In this document: piece by piece, positions 24,227-33,738 of the stretch
Layout of the letters: every line of letters begins with the position of its first letter
Position numbering within the stretch: the stretch's first letter is position 1
DNA from: Marinisporobacter balticus
Lineage (GTDB): Bacteria > Bacillota > Clostridia > Peptostreptococcales > Thermotaleaceae
Direction: 5' to 3'
Assembly (NCBI RefSeq): GCF_004345705.1
Contig: NZ_SLWV01000009.1
Span: 1 to 64,000 of the forward strand
DNA length: 64,000 nucleotides
The notes under the pieces: model-generated
Told to the model about the DNA's origin: nothing
What the model saw: only the letters and a program-made list of their open reading frames with translations
The model's database searches: none
Translations under genes and position numbers: made by a program

Positions 24227-25060
24227 TTAGACTGTAGCGATCAAATGGTCTTCATAGCTGATCCAATCACTAAAGCTTCCAATATACACCTTCGAATGAA
24301 TCCCTATTTCATTTAACGCTAAACAATTCACACAAGCTGCAATTCCAGAACCACAATAAAATATAATTTCCTCATACTTCATTATTTCTTTAAAATCCTT
24401 TTCTAATGCTTCTTTTCTCTTGAAAAAACCATTTTCTATATTATTCTTCCAAGCATAGTTTATAGCCCCTGGTATATGCCCTGCTTTTTTATATAAAGGC
24501 TCATTTTCTCCTGTGTATCTTTCATAAGCTCTCGCATCAATTAATATTACATCATCTAAATCTTTTCTTTCTTTCACATATGTCCTATCACAAAAAATAC
24601 TTTCATCTACTTTTATATTGTATTTCCCTTTCTTTATCACTTTTGGTATTTCTTTCGTTATAGGATAACCTTGTTGTGCCCATGCTCTCATGCCACCATT
24701 TAACACATAGACTTTTTCATGTCCTAAATATTTCAAAAACCACCAAAGCCTAGGTGTGCCATCTAAGTGCTCATCATATATGACAATCGTTGTATCGTTA
24801 TCAATCCCCATATGTTCTAACTTTTTCCGAAAAACATCTAGATCTGAAAGTGGTCGGGATCCACCGTGTTCTTTTTTTTCACCTGATAAATCAGTATTCA
24901 TATCTAGATAAAAAGCATGCTCAACGTGGGCTGCTTCATACACACTTCTTCCATATTCTGGATCGAACAAGTCAAATCTACAATCTACAATAACAATATG
25001 ATCCTTCTCTAAATTTTCAAATAAGCACTTTGTGTTTATAAAGTTTTTCAATGTAACCAT
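24227..25060 (-). CDS. Sulfurtransferase, two-domain rhodanese (SseA type)
   Basis: A 277-residue cytoplasmic protein with two rhodanese domains. The N-terminal inactive domain has VIVDCRFDLFDPEYGR and ends in YVLNGGMRAWAQQGYP. The C-terminal domain has LIDARAYERYTGE, AGHIPGAIN and the active-site loop YCGSGIAACV, whose Cys carries the persulfide. CGSGIAA is closer to mercaptopyruvate/thiosulfate sulfurtransferases (SseA) than to single-domain rhodaneses. It is a stand-alone gene that may feed the sulfur/persulfide pool handled by the flavoprotein at 18817. The donor substrate is not fixed by sequence. Confidence 0.9.
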   Translation of the reverse strand: MVTLKNFINTKCLFENLEKDHIVIVDCRFDLFDPEYGRSVYEAAHVEHAFYLDMNTDLSGEKKEHGGSRPLSDLDVFRKKLEHMGIDNDTTIVIYDEHLDGTPRLWWFLKYLGHEKVYVLNGGMRAWAQQGYPITKEIPKVIKKGKYNIKVDESIFCDRTYVKERKDLDDVILIDARAYERYTGENEPLYKKAGHIPGAINYAWKNNIENGFFKRKEALEKDFKEIMKYEEIIFYCGSGIAACVNCLALNEIGIHSKVYIGSFSDWISYEDHLIATV

Positions 25061-25319
25061 CCCCCTCCCCGTTTATTTACAAATTTTCACATCTTCATTT
25101 TACGCCTATTTAAAATATTATTCAATATGAAAGTACATGATCATTCTATAGAAATAATGTATTTTATGCCATTACATACAATAAATATTATAAGAAGTTT
25201 TTTATTATCTAATCCTATTATCACCTTTCATCATCATACACCCAAACATCCATTTTTCGTGTTCTTTACTTAAAATTTAGATTGTCAGCCTATATCTTTA
25301 TTTAAAAAAGGAGAATAAA

Positions 25320-26090
25320 ATGAAAAAAAAATCTACCATTATGCTTATCATTTTTTTACTAATCATTGCTTTTACCATTCATCACATATATACAACTACA
25401 TCTCTTATAAATCGTATACAAACATTTATCCCTTTTGATACAAATCATTCAGAAATTATTCGAAATGGCCCTAATGACAAAAAAGTCATTGCTTTAACAT
25501 TTGATGATGGTCCCCATCCTAGATTTACACCACAAATATTAGATCTATTAAAAAAATATGATGCAAAAGCTACTTTTTTTGTTCTTGGAAAGCACGTAGC
25601 GTTGTATCCTGATGTGGTAAAAAGAGAAGTACTAGAAGGTCATGAAATTGGTAATCATACCTTTACACATATCGATGTAAAGCAAACCCCTAAAAAAAAG
25701 ATACAAGAAGAATTTGAAAAAACACAAGACGAAATTTTTTCAGTAGCTGGTATTCATCCAAAACTACTTCGTCCTCCATTCGGATTTTGTAACAAAACCG
25801 TCATAAATATCGCCAGTGAAAAAAATTATAAGATTATATTATGGTCAGCACATCAGGATTCCAACGATTGGCGTAATCCAGGTATAGGGGTAATTATAAA
25901 AAAAACTCTTTCTGAAGTAGGAAATGGAGATATTGTTTTATTTCATGATTATGTTGAAGGTCCTAGTCATACCCTTGAAGCTTTAAAAGTAATTTTACCT
26001 ACCCTAAAAGAAAAAGGGTATGAATTTGTAACCATATCTGAATTATTAGAACATGCTTCTATAGATGAAGAAATAAGGAAAAACAATTGA
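25320..26090 (+). CDS. Polysaccharide deacetylase (NodB homology domain)
   Basis: A 256-residue protein with an N-terminal membrane anchor (LIIFLLIIAFTIHH, residues about 9-24) and an extracellular NodB domain. Motifs are complete: TFDDGPHP (the catalytic Asp and metal Asp), GNHTFTH (metal His pair), RPPFG (motif 3), ILWSAHQDSNDW (motif 4), and VLFHDYVEGPSHT (motif 5). It is predicted to remove N-acetyl groups from peptidoglycan or another glycan at the cell surface, similar to PdaA/PdaB-like enzymes. A GGAG site precedes the ATG. It is a single gene ending in a terminator. Confidence 0.9.
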   Translation: MKKKSTIMLIIFLLIIAFTIHHIYTTTSLINRIQTFIPFDTNHSEIIRNGPNDKKVIALTFDDGPHPRFTPQILDLLKKYDAKATFFVLGKHVALYPDVVKREVLEGHEIGNHTFTHIDVKQTPKKKIQEEFEKTQDEIFSVAGIHPKLLRPPFGFCNKTVINIASEKNYKIILWSAHQDSNDWRNPGIGVIIKKTLSEVGNGDIVLFHDYVEGPSHTLEALKVILPTLKEKGYEFVTISELLEHASIDEEIRKNN

Positions 26091-26098
26091 ATACAAGA

Positions 26099-26123
26099 AC
26101 ATCTATCATTTCTAGATAGATGT
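26099..26123 (+). terminator. Terminator of the deacetylase gene
   Basis: A perfect 9-bp stem (acatctatc with gatagatgt, 7-base loop) is followed by CCTTTATATTC. The U-tract is short, so it is a moderate terminator. It lies between convergent genes. Confidence 0.6.
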
Positions 26124-26193
26124 CCTTTATATTCTTGAAAGATATTCATAAATCATTGTACACTTTTCAGATCATTATTAGCCTTTTAATATG

Positions 26194-27564
26194 CTATACA
26201 ATAAAAATCGCAACAACAGTCGTCACAATTATACCGATCATTACAGGTATAAAATTTCTTTTTGCAAGTTCTATTGGTGATACTCTACATATTGCAGCTG
26301 CTGGTATTAATCCCCAAGGAACAATCGTCCCTCCACCAACCCAAATTGCAGTGATTTGACCTAATGCTGATAAAACTGATGCTTTTACATTCACAGCTTG
26401 CGCAAATATTTTAGCTAAAGACCCTGCTAAAGATATCCCTGAGAAACCAGATCCGTCTAATCCTGTTATTGCTCCCACTGTACTTTCTATTGAACATACC
26501 ATCCCTTTATTCATAGGGATAGAGGTAGATAATGCTATTCCTATATCTGATAAGATCCCTTGAGATCCCTCTAATAAAAAACTTCCTCCTAGTGCTTCTG
26601 TAAAAGGTCCTAATTGCCCTAAATAGAAAAAAGCAGCTATGGGAATAATAGGGCTAAAAATTTCTATTCCAAATCCAAATCCATCTTGAATGTATGTTGT
26701 TATTTTTTCTAATGCTTCTTTTTTATAATTAATGACTGTAATAATGATTAACAGAAGTACAGCAGTTCCCCCAATTAATGCTGTAGCATCTCCACCTTTT
26801 AGATGAAATAAAAACATACATACTACATCAGCTATAAATCCTAACGGAACTAACGCAGCTGATATTTTTGCCTCCTTACTATGTGTTTCATATTTAGAGA
26901 TCTCCATACTGTCTTCAATTTTTAGTTTCCCATTTTTAATATCTCTATCTAGCATAAAATAGGCTATGCCAATGGAAACGATTGCCATAGTCCAATATAA
27001 GATCATACCATCTTTTATTATATCTGATACCTCTACGCCCGCTGCTGCTGCTGTTATAGTAGGCGCACCTTGAATTACAAAATCAGTAGATAATGCGAAT
27101 CCATGCCCAAATAAGTTTATTGCCATAGCTACCCCTATAGCTGGAAGTCCTGCTCTAATAGCAATAGGTAAGAAAATTGCTCCAACTAATGCAGTAGCAG
27201 GAGATGGCCAGAAGAACCATGCTAAAATTAACATTACAATTCCTACTGAAAAAAATGCACTCGTTCTATTTTTTATTACTTTTATAAATGGTGTTACCAT
27301 TAATTGTGTCGCTTTTATTTCTTCTAATGCTTTAGATAATGCAACGATAATAGATATGATAAGTATGATCCCTATCAGCTCTTTTGTTGCTACTACAAAT
27401 GCGTTAAATATAGCTCCTATGGAGAATATAATATCCTGACTCGCATATAGTCCCATACAAAATATCCCTAGTATACATGGGATCAGTGTATCTCTCTTTC
27501 GTGACATTGTTAGTAATACAATTAGTATAAACAGCATATAAATATAATGGATACCCGTTAACAT
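26194..27564 (-). CDS. Ion-transporter (IT) superfamily permease, substrate unknown
   Basis: A 456-residue protein with about eleven hydrophobic segments, starting directly with a membrane helix. Glycine-rich hairpin-like turns (GHGFALSTDFVIQGAPTITAA, split by ISIPM-type stretches such as STSIPMNKGMVCSIESTVGA) are typical of IT-superfamily secondary transporters such as citrate, dicarboxylate or Na+/H+ families. No ABC or TRAP partner is present. It is a single gene between a deacetylase and the liv operon, so context gives no substrate. A carboxylate or an amino acid-derived acid is a reasonable but unproven guess. Confidence 0.62.
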   Translation of the reverse strand: MLTGIHYIYMLFILIVLLTMSRKRDTLIPCILGIFCMGLYASQDIIFSIGAIFNAFVVATKELIGIILIISIIVALSKALEEIKATQLMVTPFIKVIKNRTSAFFSVGIVMLILAWFFWPSPATALVGAIFLPIAIRAGLPAIGVAMAINLFGHGFALSTDFVIQGAPTITAAAAGVEVSDIIKDGMILYWTMAIVSIGIAYFMLDRDIKNGKLKIEDSMEISKYETHSKEAKISAALVPLGFIADVVCMFLFHLKGGDATALIGGTAVLLLIIITVINYKKEALEKITTYIQDGFGFGIEIFSPIIPIAAFFYLGQLGPFTEALGGSFLLEGSQGILSDIGIALSTSIPMNKGMVCSIESTVGAITGLDGSGFSGISLAGSLAKIFAQAVNVKASVLSALGQITAIWVGGGTIVPWGLIPAAAICRVSPIELAKRNFIPVMIGIIVTTVVAIFIV

Positions 27565-27715
27565 TTTTAACCCTCCCTTTCTCTTGATTTATATAATATG
27601 AATATCTAAGGTTTTTCGTGCGGATTTATAGAAATAGAGGTAAAATAGAGCATTTTCTCATATAGATAAACAACATCATTTAATTATAAAGTATAAAAAG
27701 ATAAGCAAATAAAAA

Positions 27716-27742
27716 ACTATCGGAGATTTATTCTCCGATAGT
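27716..27742. terminator. Terminator of the liv operon
   Basis: A perfect 11-bp stem (actatcggaga with tctccgatagt, 5-base loop) lies just past the livF stop and is followed by TTTTTTATTTG on the minus strand, and by TTTTCT on the plus strand. Confidence 0.85.
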
Positions 27743-27746
27743 TTTT

Positions 27747-28457
27747 CTATTGTGCTTCACCCAGATATGCCTTTTGAACTTCTTCATTATTTAATAATTC
27801 CATTCCTTTTCCTTCTAATACGACTTTCCCTGTTTCAAGTACATATCCATAATCAGCAATTTGAAGTGCAGCCTTTGCATTTTGCTCAATTAAAAGAATA
27901 GTAACCCCTTCTTTGTGGATTTGTTTGATGATTTCAAATATATCCTTTACGATTAAGGGTGCTAAACCCAAAGAGGGCTCATCTAACATGAGGATTTTAG
28001 GTTTTGTCATAAGTGCTCTTCCAACAGCAAGCATTTGCTGTTCTCCTCCTGACATAGTTCCTCCCTTTTGCCACATACGTTCTTTTAATCTTGGAAATAA
28101 TGAGTATACCCACTGCATATCCTTTTTTATTGCTTCTTTATTTTCTCTGACATAGGCCCCTAATATTAAATTTTCTTCTACTGTCAAATTCGGAAAAATT
28201 CTTCTTCCTTCTGGCGCTAATACAATTCCTTTCTTTACAATATCCTTTGTTCTTCTATTGATGATCGGTTCTCCTTCATAATAAATCGTTCCTTCACTCG
28301 GTTTTACAAGCCCCATAATAGTGCCTAGTGTTGTAGTCTTTCCTGCGCCATTTGCACCGATTAATGATATGATTTTTCCTTCCTCAACATCTATGTTAAT
28401 CCCTTTTAGTGCATGAATACCCCCATAAAAAACATTTAAGTTGTTTATTTTTAGCAT
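27747..28457 (-). CDS. livF: Branched-chain amino-acid ABC transporter ATPase
   Basis: ATP-binding subunit of the LIV-I-type importer for leucine, isoleucine and valine; 236 residues. Walker A GANGAGKTT near residue 35, ABC signature MSGGEQQMLAVGRAL near 135 and Walker B PKILMLDEPSLGLAP near 155 are present. The short LivF form lacks the extended Walker B-side insert of LivG. Its ATG abuts the livG stop, so the two are translated together. It is the last gene of the five-gene operon and is followed by a strong terminator. Confidence 0.93.
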   Translation of the reverse strand: MLKINNLNVFYGGIHALKGINIDVEEGKIISLIGANGAGKTTTLGTIMGLVKPSEGTIYYEGEPIINRRTKDIVKKGIVLAPEGRRIFPNLTVEENLILGAYVRENKEAIKKDMQWVYSLFPRLKERMWQKGGTMSGGEQQMLAVGRALMTKPKILMLDEPSLGLAPLIVKDIFEIIKQIHKEGVTILLIEQNAKAALQIADYGYVLETGKVVLEGKGMELLNNEEVQKAYLGEAQ

Positions 28458-29219
28458 CTAATCAACTCCTAAATAAGCTTCTATTACTTTTGGATTGTTT
28501 TGTATTTCACTCGGATTTCCTTCAGCGATTAGAACCCCATAGTCAAGTACATACATTCTTTCACATACACCCATAACCACTTGCATATGGTGTTCGATCA
28601 TTAGTATAGATAGCTTATGATTTTTTCGTATTTCTTTAATAAAACCCATAAGCTCTAAGGACTCTTGTGGATTCATCCCTGCTGCTGGTTCATCTAGAAT
28701 TAAAAGTTTTGGATCTGTTGCAAGGGCTCTTGCAATTTCAAGTCTTCTTTGTTTTCCGTAAGGCAATGAAGAAGCTTTTTCATCCTTTAGATCCTCTAGT
28801 CCTACACTTTTTAAAAGATTGATAGATTTTTCATGAATATACTTTTCTTTTTTTATGTAACTAGGCGTTCTTATCACTGCGCTCACAATATTTGAATTTA
28901 ATCGCATATGATTTGCAATCACGACATTATCTAACACTGTCAAGTCTTTAAATAATCGAATGTTTTGGAAAGTTCTTGCAATCCCAAGCTTTGTTATGTT
29001 GTGGGTCTTTTCATTTGTGATATCTACATCTTTAAAATGTATTTTTCCTTCTGTCGCTGTATACACGCCAGTAATCATATTAAAGCACGTGGTTTTACCT
29101 GCTCCATTTGGGCCAATTAATCCGACAATTTCATTTTCTTCTATGTTTATATTTAAGTTTGAAACAGCCGTAAGGCCTCCAAATCTCATGGTAATATTAT
29201 CTGTTTTAAATATAGACAC
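28458..29219 (-). CDS. livG: Branched-chain amino-acid ABC transporter ATPase
   Basis: Second ATP-binding subunit of the importer; 253 residues. Walker A GPNGAGKTT near residue 38, signature SLPYGKQRRLEIARAL near 152 and Walker B PKLLILDEPAAGMNP near 172 are visible. The AGMNPQE(S)  stretch is typical of LivG. The start is GTG 29219 after AAGGGAAG, the frame preferred over an overlapping out-of-frame ATG. It sits between livM and livF with 19 and 0 bases of spacing. Confidence 0.93.
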   Translation of the reverse strand: MSIFKTDNITMRFGGLTAVSNLNINIEENEIVGLIGPNGAGKTTCFNMITGVYTATEGKIHFKDVDITNEKTHNITKLGIARTFQNIRLFKDLTVLDNVVIANHMRLNSNIVSAVIRTPSYIKKEKYIHEKSINLLKSVGLEDLKDEKASSLPYGKQRRLEIARALATDPKLLILDEPAAGMNPQESLELMGFIKEIRKNHKLSILMIEHHMQVVMGVCERMYVLDYGVLIAEGNPSEIQNNPKVIEAYLGVD

Positions 29220-29238
29220 ATTTTCACTTCCCTTAGTT

Positions 29239-30303
29239 TTAATGTTTGCTAGGTTTAAATCTTTTGATTAAAATATCCCACGAAAACTCATTCGTTCCCA
29301 TAAGTCCTCTTTGGTAATAAAGTATTACAATCATAAGCAGTAACGAAAATACAACCATTCTCATTCCAGGTATTCCTTGAATCATATATCCACCGATTTC
29401 AATATTTCCATCTAGAACTCTTAAAGCTTCCATCGCAACCGTTACAATTACCGCTGATATTACGCTTCCTGTGATACTTCCTGTACCCCCTAAAACAACA
29501 ATCAATACAATATTAAATGTCAATAAGAATCTAAACATAAGGGGATCGATCGTTCCGATTAGGTGTCCTAATAAAGCGCCGCCTATCCCTGCTAGAAATG
29601 CACCGATCACAAAAGCCATCATTTTATGTTTAAATAGATTGATTCCCATTGCCTCTGCTGCGATTTCATCTTCTCTGATTGCTTTAAATGCTCTACCATA
29701 ACTACTACCTATGAGGCGAACCATGAAAACAATGGTTAAAATAACAATCCCCCATATCCACCATATACTTTCACTCGATGCATTAAACCAACCTATTTTA
29801 GCCAAACCTTTGAGTCCCAATGAACCATTTGTAATACTTTGCGTGTTGGTAAATATAACACGAATAATTTCACCAAATCCCAGTGTTGCTATGGCCAAAT
29901 AATCATCCTTTAGTCTCAAAACAGGTGCGCCTATTAATGCACCCGCGATCGCAGCCATAAGCCCTGAAACAATTAATGCACTTCCAAATGGAAGGTTTAT
30001 ATTTTCAAGCCATGGCGCAATCGGCTCTAAAAAAAAGTTCATTGCTTTCATATCAGGACTCATTGTAAGTAATGCACAGGTATATGCGCCCACTGCCATA
30101 AACCCTGCATGTCCGAGACTAAATAATCCTACAAAACCATTGATCAGATTTAAACTCAAGGCTAATATGACATAAATGCCGCAAAGGTTAAATATTCTCA
30201 TTTGAAACGAATTAAACACTTGATTAAATATATATAACAAAACAATGGCAAAACAAATTGCTCCAATATTGAGTAATTTTTTTATATTTTTTCTTTCCTT
30301 CAT
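29239..30303 (-). CDS. livM: Branched-chain amino-acid ABC transporter permease
   Basis: Membrane permease subunit, 354 residues, with about nine hydrophobic segments. The LivM signature is visible: LSLNLINGFVGLFSLGHAGF near residue 50 and KAIREDEIAAEAMGINLFKHK near 215, the latter being the cytoplasmic EAA-type loop that contacts the ATPase, followed by GGTGSITG. Three bases separate it from livH, so the two permeases should be made in equal amounts. Confidence 0.93.
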   Translation of the reverse strand: MKERKNIKKLLNIGAICFAIVLLYIFNQVFNSFQMRIFNLCGIYVILALSLNLINGFVGLFSLGHAGFMAVGAYTCALLTMSPDMKAMNFFLEPIAPWLENINLPFGSALIVSGLMAAIAGALIGAPVLRLKDDYLAIATLGFGEIIRVIFTNTQSITNGSLGLKGLAKIGWFNASSESIWWIWGIVILTIVFMVRLIGSSYGRAFKAIREDEIAAEAMGINLFKHKMMAFVIGAFLAGIGGALLGHLIGTIDPLMFRFLLTFNIVLIVVLGGTGSITGSVISAVIVTVAMEALRVLDGNIEIGGYMIQGIPGMRMVVFSLLLMIVILYYQRGLMGTNEFSWDILIKRFKPSKH

Positions 30304-30306
30304 TCT

Positions 30307-31203
30307 CTACACCTTCTCCTTAATATTCTCACCCATTAATCCACCAGGCATAAATAAAAGTATGAGTATTAAAAATACGAATGCAAATGCATCTCTATAT
30401 CCTGAAAGTTCGGGTAAAAATGCTACAATGAGGATTTCAGAAAGCCCTAAAATAAATCCACCAATAACGGCTCCTTTTATATTTCCTATTCCTCCTACTA
30501 CTGCAGCGATAAAGCATTTTAGTCCTGGCATAATTCCCATAAGCGGCATAAGCTGAGGATAGCGCATAGCCCACATGATCCCTCCAATAGCAGCAAGCAC
30601 GGAACCTATTCCAAATGTAACAGATATAACATGGTTTACATCGATCCCCATCAGCATAGATGCTTGATAATCTTTCGATACCGCACGCATTGCCATCCCT
30701 ATTTTTGTTTTGTTTATAATATATAAAAGAATGGCTAACGATATAATCGTAATCACCGGAATGATAAAGACAATATTTGCAATTCTAACACCACCTATAT
30801 TGATGATATTTCCAAACAAAGGTGGTATTGGAAATGCTTTTGGTCTTCCACCAAACAAGACGATTGCAAGGTTTTCTATTAAAAACGATACCCCTATTGC
30901 AGAAATCATAACGGATATTTTTGGAGAATTTCTAAGAGGTCTATAGGCTGTTCTCTCTATGATCATGCCAAACACACAAGTTAAAACGATGGCTATAACA
31001 AAAGCTGCCCACCAAGGAAGCATAAAAGACGTCATCGCATAAAAGGCAAAATAAGTCCCTAGCATAAATATATCTCCATGGGCAAAATTAATCAGTCTTA
31101 AAATTCCATAAACCATCGTATATCCGATAGCAATAAGTGCATATAAACTCCCTAACGAAATACCATTGACTAAATGTTGCATAAAGGTTTGAAAACTCAT
31201 CAT
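30307..31203 (-). CDS. livH: Branched-chain amino-acid ABC transporter permease
   Basis: Membrane permease subunit, 298 residues, with about eight hydrophobic segments. LivH features are NGISLGSLYALIAIGYTMVYG and INFAHGDIFMLGTY at the N-terminus and RAVSKDYQASMLMGIDVN as the ATPase-contact loop. ATG 31203 follows GGAGG at 7 bases; an in-frame ATG at 31245 has no site and would add 14 residues not seen in the family. It lies 100 bases after the binding-protein gene. Confidence 0.93.
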   Translation of the reverse strand: MMSFQTFMQHLVNGISLGSLYALIAIGYTMVYGILRLINFAHGDIFMLGTYFAFYAMTSFMLPWWAAFVIAIVLTCVFGMIIERTAYRPLRNSPKISVMISAIGVSFLIENLAIVLFGGRPKAFPIPPLFGNIINIGGVRIANIVFIIPVITIISLAILLYIINKTKIGMAMRAVSKDYQASMLMGIDVNHVISVTFGIGSVLAAIGGIMWAMRYPQLMPLMGIMPGLKCFIAAVVGGIGNIKGAVIGGFILGLSEILIVAFLPELSGYRDAFAFVFLILILLFMPGGLMGENIKEKV

Positions 31204-31266
31204 ATGATTTCCTCCAAACAATCTCTTCATTTCTATTATTTTCAATTTATAATTTAAGAAAATAAA

Positions 31267-31286
31267 GACTTCCGTTTCTGGAAGCC
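31267..31286 (-). repeat. Small hairpin between livK and livH
   Basis: A short stem (ggaag with cttcc, 6-base loop) lies 17 bases past the binding-protein stop and is followed by TTTATTTTC on the minus strand. It could make transcription partly stop here, giving more binding protein than permease. The stem is weak. Confidence 0.35.
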
Positions 31287-31303
31287 CTTATTATTTTTTT
31301 GAT

Positions 31304-32482
31304 TTATTTAGGATCTACAATTGTTTTAAAAGTAAATTTACCGTCTTTTACTGTTTTTATAACGGCTGATTTAACCGCATCTCCATTTTCATCAAAGTTT
31401 ACGATTCCTGCAGCACCTTTAAAATCTTTTGTTGCTGCAATTGCATCTCTTATTGCCTTAGGATCTGCACTGCCTGCTCTTTCAATTGCATCTATTGCTA
31501 AAACATATGCATCGTATGAAAGCGCTGTAACTGCAGCAGGCTCTTTACCTGGATATGCTTTTTCATAAGCTTCTAAAAACTCCGTTGTATTTTCATTAAA
31601 AGTTGCTTTTGCATCGAAGAATGTTGAGAATACTACACCTTCTGCTGTTTCTTTTGCAATATCTAAAAGATCAGGCGTTTCCCAAGTATCTCCCCCTAGT
31701 ATAGGAAGGTCAATCCCTAACTCTCTTGCTTGCTTCATGATAAGTGCTGACTCTGTAAAGTTCCCAGGCGCAAATATTGCTTCAGCACCAGAATCTTTTA
31801 AATTTGTAAGTTGTGCTGAAAAATCTTGATCTCCAGTGATATAGAAAACTTTTGATACAATTGCATTTTCGTCACCTGTTAATGCTACAAATGCTTCTTC
31901 AAAAAATTTAGCAAGACCTACTGAATAATCGTTTGACTTTTCGATTACAAGCGCTACTTTTTTAGCACCTACTTCATTAAAAGCATAATTTGCCATAACC
32001 TTTCCTTGGAAAGGATCTATAAAACAAACTCTATAGTAGTAATCATTGTTTTTTGTTACAAGAGGATTCGTAGCAGATGTTCCAATTGCGGGAACCTGCT
32101 TTTCCTTTAATACTTGACCTGCTGCAATTGAAAATCCACTTCCCCAAGACCCGAGTACTACTGATACATTATCCTTATCTACAAGTCTAGTAGCTGCATT
32201 TGCTGCTTCAACTTTATCTGATTTATTATCAACAATAACAAGTTCCACTTTTTTTCCTAATACTTCTGGATATTTTTCATTTGCAAGTTTTATTCCTTGA
32301 ACTTCTAATTCTCCACCTGCAGCATTAGCCCCTGTTAATGGTTCAAATACACCTATTTTTATTACATCTTCTTGTGCCCCCTGCTCTCCTTCTTGAGCCG
32401 TTTCTACTTTCTTAACACATCCTACGGAAAACAATGACATCATCAACACAAGTATCAATAATATTGCTACATGTTTTTTCAC
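31304..32482 (-). CDS. livK: Branched-chain amino-acid ABC transporter binding lipoprotein
   Basis: Extracellular substrate-binding lipoprotein of 392 residues. The signal peptide ends in the lipobox FSVGC (Cys22), so the mature protein is lipid-anchored outside the membrane. The periplasmic-binding type I fold (LIVBP-like) is visible in IKIGVFEPLTGANAAGGELE, then KVELVIVDNKSDKVEAANAA and VVLGSWGSGFSIAAGQVL. The start is GTG 32482 after a GGGGG site. It heads the operon livK-H-M-G-F; the ligand may be any branched-chain or related amino acid. A small dyad (aaaca-aatg-tgttt) lies about 40 bases upstream. Confidence 0.9.
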   Translation of the reverse strand: MKKHVAILLILVLMMSLFSVGCVKKVETAQEGEQGAQEDVIKIGVFEPLTGANAAGGELEVQGIKLANEKYPEVLGKKVELVIVDNKSDKVEAANAATRLVDKDNVSVVLGSWGSGFSIAAGQVLKEKQVPAIGTSATNPLVTKNNDYYYRVCFIDPFQGKVMANYAFNEVGAKKVALVIEKSNDYSVGLAKFFEEAFVALTGDENAIVSKVFYITGDQDFSAQLTNLKDSGAEAIFAPGNFTESALIMKQARELGIDLPILGGDTWETPDLLDIAKETAEGVVFSTFFDAKATFNENTTEFLEAYEKAYPGKEPAAVTALSYDAYVLAIDAIERAGSADPKAIRDAIAATKDFKGAAGIVNFDENGDAVKSAVIKTVKDGKFTFKTIVDPK

Positions 32483-32891
32483 TTAAAATCCCCCTTTTTA
32501 TTTTTGTTCGCATACAAAACACATTTGTTTTTATGGAATGCACTATATTATATTACTACATTTTATGCTTCATGTCCATTTATTATTTCAACAATTTGTA
32601 ATTTTATAAATATTGTAAAGATCATCTAATACTTGCTGTTATCACTACTCATTTCATCAATAAAATGCTTTTAATCTTTAATTCTTTAAACTTTGTTTTA
32701 ATAAACAGCACACGCTTCAAAATAACAAGCATGATCATATATTGAATGAACAAATCTATAATAAATAAAATAAGTCGCCAAAACAGTAAAATACTGATTT
32801 TACGACTTATTCATATACAAATACATCAATGGATATGTTTATACTAATCTTTCAACCAGCATTCATACCATCCTGCTTGCTCAAATTAATC
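32483..32891. other. Spacer upstream of the liv operon
   Basis: About 400 AT-rich bases with no gene. It must hold the liv promoter. A TGGACA followed 17 bases later by TAATAT on the minus strand near 32550-32580 is possible but weak. The hairpin at 32769-32811 is the terminator of the phosphoesterase gene. Confidence 0.5.
32769..32811 (-). terminator. Terminator of the phosphoesterase gene
   Basis: A 9-bp outer stem (aataagtcg with cgacttatt) with an inner cagta/tactg stem forms a two-part hairpin, followed by TTTATTTATT on the minus strand. Confidence 0.6.
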
Positions 32892-33434
32892 TTATAACTT
32901 AATTGACTTTATAATCTTTCTCTCTAAATCCTTAATCTCAAACAAATCATCCTCTAAAATCCCATAAGAATTTGGATTATTTCCCTTTGGTAAAGTAATG
33001 GACCCTGGATTTAGTAAGTATATCGTATCTAATTTTTGTGCTACAGGAATATGTGTATGCCCATGAATGAGCACATCATTTTCACATAAATTTGGCAGAT
33101 GCTCCTTATTAAAAATGTGTCCATGCGTTAAAAATAACTTTCTATTATTATAAAGAATGATGGAATAATCACCCATCATTGGATAATCAAGCATCATTTG
33201 ATCTACTTCGCCATCACAGTTTCCTCTTACTGCTATAATCTTTTCTTTATATGCATTTAATAATGATGCTACTTCCTTTGGCTTATAATCCTTTGGTAAT
33301 GGATTTCTTGGTCCATGATATAGCGCATCTCCTAAAATAATTAAATGGTCTGCCTTTTCTTTTTTATAAGCTTCTAACGCTTTTTCTAAAAAATATAATG
33401 ACCCATGAATATCTGATATAAAAAATAATTTCAT
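32892..33434 (-). CDS. yfcE: Metallophosphoesterase, YfcE family
   Basis: A 180-residue cytoplasmic phosphodiesterase with the calcineurin-like metal site: SDIHG near residue 7, LGDALYHG near 34, RGNCDGE near 69, THGH near 104 and HGHTHIP near 125. This set and length are those of YfcE. It should hydrolyse phosphodiesters, metal-dependent, with a still unclear natural substrate. It is a single-gene unit between the liv operon and a chemoreceptor. Confidence 0.9.
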   Translation of the reverse strand: MKLFFISDIHGSLYFLEKALEAYKKEKADHLIILGDALYHGPRNPLPKDYKPKEVASLLNAYKEKIIAVRGNCDGEVDQMMLDYPMMGDYSIILYNNRKLFLTHGHIFNKEHLPNLCENDVLIHGHTHIPVAQKLDTIYLLNPGSITLPKGNNPNSYGILEDDLFEIKDLERKIIKSIKL

Positions 33435-33738
33435 GTTTTTCCCTCTTTTCTAAATGTTTTTTGTCGTGCAGATGTTTCTGCTTACACGAATTATTATGGT
33501 ACATATAAAATACTATCTTTATTTAAAAATATTTTCAATAGCTCTTTTATAAAATTGCTCTACTCATAATTAAAAAAGCATCTACGCCTTTTTGTAGATG
33601 CTTTTTTCTTATCTAATCTCTTGTTATTTTTTCATACGCGTTGTTTCTATAAAGCTTTCATGAAACGATAGTACTTCTTCAAAGTATGCATTCAACGTAT
33701 GTCTATAATCTCAACTGCACTTTATAAATAGTTCATTT
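33435..33738. other. Spacer between the chemoreceptor and yfcE
   Basis: About 300 bases without a gene. It contains the long-stem hairpin at 33572-33607 and otherwise AT-rich sequence. The yfcE promoter must lie here but none is distinct enough to name. Confidence 0.6.
33572..33607. terminator. Long-stem terminator
   Basis: A perfect 14-bp stem (aaaaaagcatctac with gtagatgctttttt, 8-base loop) gives a U-run in both directions. On the minus strand it would end chemoreceptor transcription before yfcE. Confidence 0.8.
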
